This document shows, piece by piece, positions 7,326 to 12,101 of a DNA stretch of 12,101 nt. The translations under genes and the position numbers were made by a program. The stretch is from positions 1 through 12,101 of the forward strand of contig JANWLI010000194.1 in NCBI GenBank assembly GCA_025450975.1, read 5' to 3'. Numbering within the stretch: position 1 is the first letter of the stretch; each line of letters starts with the position of its first letter. Below the pieces are notes generated by a model. It worked only from the letters and a program-made list of their open reading frames with translations. It was not told the DNA's origin and did no database searches. Source of the DNA: Candidatus Kapaibacterium sp. (lineage in GTDB: Bacteria; Bacteroidota; Ignavibacteria; Palsa-1295).

Positions 7326-8941
7326 CCGATCTCGCTCAGATATTCCGTCAGGTTCATCGTGCCAGTTACGCCCAGCTTCTTACGCAGGCGGTGACGGTGG
7401 TTCTCGATGTTGCGCTCTGAGAGGATCAGCAGCTTTGCCATATCAACGGACATCAGGTTCAGCCGCAGGAGCATACAGATCTTCCTTTCCATTTTTGTCA
7501 GCGCAGGAAATCGCTCGATAAGGTCTTTCTCGAAGTTCGGATGAACGGTGACGAAATGTTTCTCGAATTCATCCCAGTTCGATTGTGAATCCGGAAGGAC
7601 GCGAAGGCGATCCGCTATTTGCTTTGCAATGGCATTTCCGGGAGCGCTTTTGATGATGGCACGCAGATCGTCGCGGAGTTTGGCCAGCGATTCGGTCTGG
7701 CGGATGAGGTTACGAGTACGGTCGGTCAGCTCAAGCTCTTTTTGCTCGAGTTCTTTGCGTAAGGCCTCGGTATTCTTTCGGGCTTCTTCCGCTTCAGCAT
7801 GTTTCTTCTCGTATTCGGTCCTGATATTAACAAAGGCTAAACGGTTCTCGAATTGCTTGACAGCATCCTGACGAGCAAGCTCGTTGTATTCTTCGAGGTA
7901 CTTGAGGGCCTTTTCAGTTTCCTTTGCCGCTTTATGTGCTTCGTAGAGATGTTGAAGGCTTTCTTTTGTCGTATAGCGATCGTCTGCTTCCTCCGCCAAT
8001 TTCAATGCTTTGTGAGCATATTTGATCGCATTAGGATAATCCTGCATTTCAAAGTAAGCCTGAGACGCACAGCTCATTGCATTTGACTCCAGACGGGGGC
8101 GCTCGAATTTTTTGTATAATAGTGCTGCTTGTCGAAAACTCTTAAATGCATCGTCATACTTCCTCTTCTTGGTTTCGATTGATCCGACGAGGCACATCAT
8201 TGTGGCATAAATAATACTATCTTTTGATTTGATGAGACGTTGTGCTTCAGCTATCAATTTTTCTGCACTGCTAATATTATTTAGCTCAACTTCGATCGTT
8301 GCCAAACGGATAACAGAATTCACTCTTTCCTGAACGCGATTGCTCGAACTTCCCAGATCGAGATATGCGATCACATACTCTCTAGCCTTTTTGAATTCTC
8401 CGTTCAGAAGATGAATTTCTACGGTGTTTCTTAGTGTAGTACCGACAAGCTCCGGTACATGATTTTTAGCAATCTCTTGAGCGGACTGCAACATAATAAT
8501 GGCAGCGTCGTGCTCACCATATCGGCTTTTAATCAGGGCCTCAATATTATAACAGGACGCTAAAAAATATTTATTGTTACATGTGCGAGCATAGTGTTCG
8601 GCTTCTTTAACATAGGTATACGCATCGGCAAGATTCGACTCATAAAAACTAACAAGTGCAAGATCATAGGTTGAAGAGGCAAGAAGTTGAAGGTCGCCAA
8701 TATCCGAAGCAAGGCTGAGCGAAGAGCTAAATAGCCGGCGTGCCTCTTCTTTGTTTCCCAGAGAGTTCTGGTAAAGCCCGTAAAGATTCCTTGACCTGCC
8801 AATTCCGACCATCCATTTAATGGCCTCGCACTCGTTAGCGACTTGAGCCATCTCCTCAAGTGGAAAGTACCCTGGTCGCTCACGAGCCTGGCTTTCTAGA
8901 AATGTTAAGTCCTTATTAATTTGCTCTATCGTCCGACTCAT
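7322..8941 (-). CDS. TPR/coiled-coil transcriptional regulator with C-terminal LuxR-like HTH
   Basis: 539 aa, with no signal peptide or membrane span, so cytosolic. About residues 45-350 are tetratricopeptide-like helical repeats (for example YGLYQNSLGNKEEARRLFSS and MSCASQAYFEMQDYPNAIKY), probably for protein or ligand contacts. A Glu/Lys/Arg-rich coiled coil follows (about 355-425, EEARKNTEALRKELEQKELE), likely for dimerisation. The last roughly 60 residues, starting LTKMERKICMLL and including SERNIENHRHRLRKKLGV, fit a LuxR/GerE-type winged helix-turn-helix recognition region. This architecture is common in Bacteroidota regulators, often with a membrane segment that is absent here. No receiver or kinase domain is present. 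A divergent 96-aa gene begins 51 nt away and is the obvious candidate target. The N-terminal half is noticeably more AT-rich than the HTH half. The regulated pathway is unknown. Confidence 0.88.
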   Translation of the reverse strand: MSRTIEQINKDLTFLESQARERPGYFPLEEMAQVANECEAIKWMVGIGRSRNLYGLYQNSLGNKEEARRLFSSSLSLASDIGDLQLLASSTYDLALVSFYESNLADAYTYVKEAEHYARTCNNKYFLASCYNIEALIKSRYGEHDAAIIMLQSAQEIAKNHVPELVGTTLRNTVEIHLLNGEFKKAREYVIAYLDLGSSSNRVQERVNSVIRLATIEVELNNISSAEKLIAEAQRLIKSKDSIIYATMMCLVGSIETKKRKYDDAFKSFRQAALLYKKFERPRLESNAMSCASQAYFEMQDYPNAIKYAHKALKLAEEADDRYTTKESLQHLYEAHKAAKETEKALKYLEEYNELARQDAVKQFENRLAFVNIRTEYEKKHAEAEEARKNTEALRKELEQKELELTDRTRNLIRQTESLAKLRDDLRAIIKSAPGNAIAKQIADRLRVLPDSQSNWDEFEKHFVTVHPNFEKDLIERFPALTKMERKICMLLRLNLMSVDMAKLLILSERNIENHRHRLRKKLGVTGTMNLTEYLSEIG

Positions 8942-8956
8942 TGTAGGGTAATCCTG

Positions 8957-8964
8957 TAGATTTG
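8957..8964 (+). promoter_or_regulatory. Candidate Bacteroidota-type -7 box (TAGATTTG)
   Basis: An exact match to TAnnTTTG, 28 nt before the ATG of the 96-aa gene, predicting a leader of about 20 nt. No good -33 TTG lies at the usual 19-21 nt spacing. A sigma70-like TTGACT at 8967 with ACTATG near 8990 is a weaker alternative. The site is in the 51-nt gap shared with the divergent TPR regulator. Confidence 0.4.
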
Positions 8965-8992
8965 TATTGACTTAAAACAACCCCATCCAACT

Positions 8993-9283
8993 ATGTTCCA
9001 TGCAGTTTATGTAGGTATACAAGTTAGCAGTCTGTCTATCAATGTTAAAGCCAATGCTCCGGGGAATCCCGTAACTCCGTTGACGCTTACGCCGGCTTAT
9101 CCAGCATCGATCCCTTATGGAAGTGCCATTTCCGTTCAGATCCTTTGGGATGGAACGTGGACGGATTGGATGGATCCCGTCTATGATCCTACGACAGTGC
9201 CTGGCACGGAGGATAAGCTCAAAATCAATTGGAGTAGCGACGATCAAGTTTTAGTATTGATGGACGAAGAAACAGGAGCTTAA
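8993..9283 (+). CDS. Orphan 96-aa protein divergent from the TPR-HTH regulator
   Basis: Family not recognised. The protein is acidic and beta-strand-like, rich in Pro, Thr, Val and Trp, with a Trp cluster WDGTWTDWM (about residues 52-60) and an acidic end LVLMDEETGA. There is no signal peptide or membrane span. An in-frame TAG at 8957 and the absence of upstream ATG/GTG/TTG codons leave 8993 as the only plausible start unless an internal one is used. There is no Shine-Dalgarno. Support for a real gene comes from the -7 box 28 nt upstream, the strong terminator beginning 18 nt after the stop, and its divergent position next to a regulator. An antisense frame over the same bases (8972-9247) has less plausible composition. 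It could be a small effector or binding protein controlled by the neighbouring regulator, but that is inference. Confidence 0.6.
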   Translation: MFHAVYVGIQVSSLSINVKANAPGNPVTPLTLTPAYPASIPYGSAISVQILWDGTWTDWMDPVYDPTTVPGTEDKLKINWSSDDQVLVLMDEETGA

Positions 9284-9301
9284 AACCTTCTAAATTAATA
9301 G

Positions 9302-9335
9302 AAAAAGTCCGGGATGTGGCCCCGGACTTTTTTTT
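9302..9335 (+). terminator. Strong rho-independent terminator
   Basis: Stem GTCCGGG (9307-9313) pairs with CCCGGAC (9321-9327) around a 7-nt loop, extended by A5/T5 pairing and followed by eight T (9328-9335). It lies 18 nt after the stop of the 96-aa gene. The A run on the 5' side means it could also work, less strongly, for transcripts arriving from the right. Confidence 0.92.
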
Positions 9336-9512
9336 GCTTCGTTCTATTTCTAGTCCTTCTAACATGGCATGAGGGCTATTCACTCATTACACGAAGCACG
9401 GCTTAATTGATGGTCCCTATTTTGTTGAGAGAATGTGTGATCCGTTTCATTTCACAAGTTGCTGTAACTGTACTATTTTTCGATACAAAAATGGTGAAGT
9501 TTTAGGCAATTC

Positions 9513-9534
9513 CGGTACTCTATCGGTACTCTAT
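9513..9534. repeat. Perfect 11-bp tandem duplication
   Basis: CGGTACTCTAT occurs twice head to tail (9513-9523 and 9524-9534), with no third copy nearby. It could be a protein-binding iteron, an integrase-type arm site or a replication slip. Nothing in the sequence decides between these. Confidence 0.8.
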
Positions 9535-9550
9535 TTTAAAAGATTTTTTA

Positions 9551-9563
9551 GGCATAAAATGCC
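9551..9563. repeat. Short palindrome GGCAT-AAA-ATGCC
   Basis: A 5-bp perfect inverted repeat with a 3-nt spacer, set between a T run and an A run that could lengthen the stem. Neither strand has a 3' U tract placed as an intrinsic terminator needs, so an operator-like or incidental palindrome is more likely. Confidence 0.45.
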
Positions 9564-9661
9564 ATAAAAATGACTCCGTCAATGTTATTTTTGATAATTC
9601 GATCTTCGAAAACGGGCTATTGCTTGTCTGACCAAGTATTGAGAAAATGCGAAGGTGATTT

Positions 9662-9904
9662 TTAGACGAGCTTCACACGGCAAAGATGGCCGTACGAGTC
9701 GAAGTTTGCTCCGCCCTTACCATAGACGTAGAGGTAGGCAACAAACGGAACATCGGACTTGAGTTTGTGCCGTCCGGCAAGTGCTTTCACATGGGCAACG
9801 TAGTAGTTACTTGTTCCTACCTGCTTGAAGAGATTAGGCACGACAGGCTGCCCGTCAAGTTTTTGTTTGTCAATGCCATCTGCAGTGGTGATAAGGTTGA
9901 GCCT
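9662..9904 (-). pseudogene. Out-of-frame second C-terminal module of the IgGFc-binding-like gene
   Basis: On the minus strand, a frame open from 9904 to the TAA at 9662 encodes 80 residues beginning RLNLITTADGIDKQKLDG and ending SYGHLCRVKLV. It is clearly homologous to the end of the intact upstream frame: FKQVGTSNYYVA matches FKQLGNSEFYVA, and both copies end in DSYGHLC followed by a Lys. It lies in the +1 frame relative to 9870-11204. The two open frames overlap only in 9870-9904. It has no start codon or leader of its own at the 5' edge. It is therefore either the tail of the same protein cut off by a one-base frameshift, or the remnant of a tandem paralogue fused by deletion. The copies are well diverged at DNA level, so the duplication is old, yet the module has no internal stop, so the break looks recent. 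Confidence 0.8.
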
Positions 9905-11204
9905 TCATGCCGCATAAGTGCCCGTAGGAGTCATAGGTGTCGTTGTACCCATACTGGTATACAAAAAATGGCGCCGTGGAGTGAAGAGCGTATTTAGTGT
10001 GGGTTATCGGAATTGCTGCAACATAAAATTCGCTATTGCCTAACTGTTTGAAGTACTTTTTAAACGGGATCTCAGGTTCTGCCCTAAGAGCATCTACCCC
10101 TTCGCGAGTAGTGACGACATTTATAAAATGCTCCCACGTTGAGAAGGGCTCTTTCGCGAACTGCGGGACCGAAAATTCTAATGTTGACATCCCTTTGTGT
10201 ACAGGGGCAACCAACATCATAAATGGGTCTGCTACTTTGTCCTCACTAACCTCGGCACTCTGACCATACTGCATCACGTATGCGGGTTTAGAGGTCGATA
10301 CCCGCGCACTTCCGGCAATACTATCACTCTGGTAGAATTCGCCACGGCGAAGCATCGATCTGCGTTCGCCATTGACTGTTACTTCTGTCTCATCACTGAC
10401 TGCGACGACGCGAATACTGGAATGCTCCTGATCGATAAGCTTCGGAACAACATGATCCGTGCCGAGGTCGCCGGTGTGCGGAAGCATTTCGACAAGGAAA
10501 TCGCAGAAATTTACATGCGAAGGTACCTGTGCGCAGGAATGCCCGGTAATGAATGCGATAGGCTTATTGGCAGTAACGATTGTTCCGGTTATGTCACCTG
10601 TCATCACCCGTGAGTCTTTCATATAGTTGCTTGTATAGTGTAAAGCCTCACCTTTATTTATTGTATCGATGTGCGACCTAAGCGGAGTGGTTTTTGGATA
10701 TTCAATTCGAACTATAGTGTTTTCTTCAGTTGCAATGATATCAAATTGCGTGGTAAATACCGGTTCATGATCCATTGGGTAGTATCCGATCGCAGCGTAT
10801 TCGGTACCAAGTAGGGAGATTGGTAAGACAACATAGCTATCGGTGCTTGCTTTACGGTGGCTGGTGGCTATAACCGTAATATCTTGGGCTGATGTTATGT
10901 GCCATGTGTTAATATGCTTCCCGGGTACGAACACTTCTGTTGTATCGAGAGCAAGCGTAAGGGCACGAGAACTATCTATTGTAAATTGATATACTTTTTC
11001 CAGCTTCGCATTCTTAATAGAGCCAGTTGTGCCGGGTTCTCCGACAAACTGCACAAGTTGTTTGAGCGCACTGGGATTCTCCCCGGCCCGCGCATTTCGC
11101 GGGAAGACGAGCCAAAACTCTTTACCTTTGTAGCCATCCTGTGCTGTGGCCGTAGCCGCCAGGAGAAGAAATATCAGGAGGGTAGTGGTTTTCCGACGAA
11201 CCAT
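9870..11204 (-). CDS. Exported IgGFc-binding-like protein, probably frameshifted at its 3' end
   Basis: 444 aa as read. MVRRKTTTLLIFLLLAATATAQ is a signal peptide, cleaved near residue 21. The mature protein opens with GKEFWLVFPRN, the entry motif of the IgGFc-binding N-terminal family, and keeps typical strands (SYVVLPISLLGTEYAAIGY, GTIVTANKPIAFITGH, ILH-type DHVVPKL). Near the end stands the family's closing module, FKQLGNSEFYVA ... FVYQYGYNDTYDSYGHLC. In Bacteroidota such proteins are large secreted or surface beta-rich proteins of unclear role, and antibody binding should not be assumed. The final residues KAQPYHHCRWH look unnatural, and the frame ends where a homologous second module continues in the +1 frame. 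Correcting one base would give about 513 aa. No T9SS sorting domain follows in either frame. A -7 box with -33 TTG precedes the gene. Confidence 0.82.
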   Translation of the reverse strand: MVRRKTTTLLIFLLLAATATAQDGYKGKEFWLVFPRNARAGENPSALKQLVQFVGEPGTTGSIKNAKLEKVYQFTIDSSRALTLALDTTEVFVPGKHINTWHITSAQDITVIATSHRKASTDSYVVLPISLLGTEYAAIGYYPMDHEPVFTTQFDIIATEENTIVRIEYPKTTPLRSHIDTINKGEALHYTSNYMKDSRVMTGDITGTIVTANKPIAFITGHSCAQVPSHVNFCDFLVEMLPHTGDLGTDHVVPKLIDQEHSSIRVVAVSDETEVTVNGERRSMLRRGEFYQSDSIAGSARVSTSKPAYVMQYGQSAEVSEDKVADPFMMLVAPVHKGMSTLEFSVPQFAKEPFSTWEHFINVVTTREGVDALRAEPEIPFKKYFKQLGNSEFYVAAIPITHTKYALHSTAPFFVYQYGYNDTYDSYGHLCGMKAQPYHHCRWH

Positions 11205-11211
11205 ACGTTTG
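11204..11211 (+). promoter_or_regulatory. Candidate -7 box (TACGTTTG) for the enoyl-CoA hydratase gene
   Basis: An exact match to TAnnTTTG, 27 nt before the ATG at 11239, giving a leader of about 20 nt. No matching -33 TTG is present at 19-21 nt. The first T is also part of the start codon (complement) of the divergent IgGFc-like gene. Confidence 0.45.
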
Positions 11212-11231
11212 ACTTCCGTTTTTTAGTGTAG

Positions 11232-11262
11232 CAAATATATGACCAATCTCTCAGATTTCCAA
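11232..11262 (-). promoter_or_regulatory. Candidate Bacteroidota-type promoter for the IgGFc-like gene
   Basis: On the minus strand TTG (complement of 11260-11262) and TATATTTG (complement of 11232-11239) are 20 nt apart, matching the TTG-N19-21-TAnnTTTG consensus. RNA would start about 20 nt before the ATG at 11204. Both elements overlap the first codons of the divergent hydratase gene. Confidence 0.55.
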
Positions 11263-12015
11263 CTACTTAAGATCCATCTCGAGCACCCGATCGCCCGCAT
11301 CGGTTTGAACCGGCCCGAGAAGCGGAATGCGCTCTCGCCGCAGCTCATTGATGAGATCTCGGCAGCATTCGATATGCTTGCCGGCGACGAAGATGTTCGC
11401 GTCGTCGTGCTCACCGGCGAAGGCGGCGTTTTCTGCGCAGGTGCCGATCTTGCCTACATCCAGCAGCTGGCGGAGTTCGGGGCAGAGCAAAATCTGGCCG
11501 ACTCGCGAAATCTCCGCGATCTTTTCTATAAGATATACACGTATCCCAAGTTCGTCATCGCCCAGGTTCACGGCGCTGCGCTAGCGGGTGGCTGTGGATT
11601 GGCAACAGTCTGCGATGTTGTAGTTGCTTCAGATGATTCGGAATTCGGCTACACGGAAACAGCGATTGGCTTTATTCCCGCCCTTGTCTCCGTCTTCCTT
11701 GTGCGGAAGATCGGCGAGACGCATGCGCGCGAACTGCTGCTTTCGGCGCGAAAGTTTTCTGCAGATGAAGCATATTCGCTCGGCATGATCAATGCCGTCG
11801 TCCCATGTCCGCAGCTTGACGATTATGTGCGCAACTATGCCATGACTGTCTCCCGCAATTCGCCGACGGCTGTTGCGATGACGAAGAAGATGCTTGCCAC
11901 CACGACTGGGATGAGCCTTGAATCGGCACTTGAGTATGCAGCATCGATGAATGCGCTTGCACGTGCTACCGAGGATACGAAGCGGGGCATTGCGAAATTT
12001 TTATCGAAAGCTTAA
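11239..12015 (+). CDS. Enoyl-CoA hydratase/isomerase family protein, LiuC-like
   Basis: 258-aa crotonase-fold enzyme, normal length, acting on CoA thioesters in the cytosol. NRPEKRNALS (24-33), the oxyanion-hole segment FCAGADL (65-71), the second oxyanion loop HGAALAGGCGL (111-121) and the CD-x(10)-FG-x-x-E segment with E140 are all present. Of the two glutamates used by classical enoyl-CoA hydratase, the first (in GGGCEL) is Gly120 here, while the second is kept (E140). The pattern GGCGL ... FGYTETAIGFIPALVSVFLVRKIG resembles 3-methylglutaconyl-CoA hydratases of leucine breakdown (LiuC). Other family members share it, so substrate is uncertain. The ATG at 11239 gives the expected N-terminus. 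No Shine-Dalgarno is seen, and a -7 box lies 27 nt upstream. It is divergent from the IgGFc-like gene and probably co-transcribed with the gene starting at 12019. Confidence 0.9.
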   Translation: MTNLSDFQLLKIHLEHPIARIGLNRPEKRNALSPQLIDEISAAFDMLAGDEDVRVVVLTGEGGVFCAGADLAYIQQLAEFGAEQNLADSRNLRDLFYKIYTYPKFVIAQVHGAALAGGCGLATVCDVVVASDDSEFGYTETAIGFIPALVSVFLVRKIGETHARELLLSARKFSADEAYSLGMINAVVPCPQLDDYVRNYAMTVSRNSPTAVAMTKKMLATTTGMSLESALEYAASMNALARATEDTKRGIAKFLSKA

Positions 12016-12018
12016 CGG

Positions 12019-12101
12019 ATGTTTTCCAGCGGATTCCACCGGTCCAATATCTTTGGCTTCTTCCGCGATGTCTTACTGCTCGGGTGCGGCATATTCTCCG
12101 C
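12019..12101 (+). CDS. Start of an unidentified gene, cut by the window edge
   Basis: An ATG follows the hydratase stop in the same frame after one codon (TAA CGG ATG) and stays open for the remaining 27 codons. The visible residues (MFSSGFHRSNIFGFFRDVLL, then LGCGIFSA) are hydrophobic and suggest a membrane or exported protein. Spacing suggests translational coupling. Too little is visible for a family, and a start further downstream cannot be excluded. Confidence 0.5.
   Translation, partial: MFSSGFHRSNIFGFFRDVLLLGCGIFS

Larger units (their letters stand above)
9336..9661. other. AT-rich 326-nt stretch without a convincing gene
   Basis: Only about a third of the bases are G or C in 9481-9600, well below the flanking genes. 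All frames are short. The longest item of note is a 15-codon minus-strand reading (MKRITHSLNKIGTIN, 9403-9450). It contains an 11-bp tandem duplication (9513-9534) and a short palindrome (9551-9563). No tRNA, transposase or RNA motif was recognised. It may be a decayed remnant of mobile DNA or simply the 3' region of the broken gene to its right. Confidence 0.6.

Noticed and set aside
8972..9247. Minus-strand 91-aa open frame opposite the 96-aa gene
   Set aside because: Arg/Ile-rich shadow composition, no promoter or terminator on its side, and it would end only 31 nt before the TPR regulator start.
9545..9570. AT-rich hairpin as a terminator for the IgGFc-like gene
   Set aside because: Weak 5-bp GC-poor core, and the U tract is on the wrong side on either strand.
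9870..9904. Programmed ribosomal frameshift in the IgGFc-like gene
   Set aside because: No slippery heptamer, rare-codon stop context or downstream pseudoknot is evident. A mutation or fusion is simpler.
9686..9997. Plus-strand 103-aa open frame
   Set aside because: It is the antisense shadow of the homologous second module and the end of the IgGFc-like gene on the minus strand.
1..12101. CRISPR array, tRNA/rRNA, toxin-antitoxin, defence or phage genes
   Set aside because: Looked for on both strands. No spaced repeats, cloverleaf, rRNA signature or recognisable proteins of these classes were found.

Overview
The window most likely comes from a member of the Bacteroidota/FCB group, possibly a Kapabacteria-, Ignavibacteria- or Chlorobi-like lineage. 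The reasons are a type IX secretion (T9SS) C-terminal sorting domain on a secreted Asp-box protein, an IgGFc-binding-type secreted protein, weak or absent Shine-Dalgarno sequences with A/T-rich leaders, and exact matches to the Bacteroidota -7 promoter box (TAnnTTTG) just upstream of several starts. The placement is an inference. Coding DNA is mostly of middling to high GC, with an AT-rich stretch around 9.34-9.66 kb.

Layout. 1-2427 (+): the C-terminal two thirds of mfd, the transcription-repair coupling factor. 2417-4474 (-): a secreted beta-propeller protein with a T9SS tail, whose stop overlaps the end of mfd. 4553-7325 (+): a probable three-gene run of rhomboid protease, ispG and a secreted protein with a C-terminal membrane anchor. 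A four-copy TTACGAA heptamer array sits directly on the ispG start. 7322-8941 (-): a cytosolic TPR/coiled-coil/LuxR-like HTH regulator, overlapping the previous gene stop to stop by 4 nt. 8993-9283 (+): a divergent 96-aa orphan with its own -7 box and an intrinsic terminator at 9302-9335. 9336-9661: no convincing gene, AT-rich, with an 11-bp tandem duplication and a palindrome. 9662-11204 (-): an IgGFc-binding-like exported protein whose reading frame breaks near 9870-9904, leaving a second homologous C-terminal module in another frame. 11239-12015 (+): a crotonase-fold enoyl-CoA hydratase/isomerase, with the start of another gene six bases after its last stop-codon base begins (TAA CGG ATG).

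Function. The mix is housekeeping (DNA repair, isoprenoid precursors, acyl-CoA metabolism) interleaved with envelope and secreted proteins. No defence island, CRISPR array, tRNA, rRNA or intact mobile element was recognised. The most informative points are the broken duplicated module of the IgGFc-like gene, the regulator/orphan divergent pair, the very compact divergent promoter region at 11204-11239, and the heptamer array at ispG.
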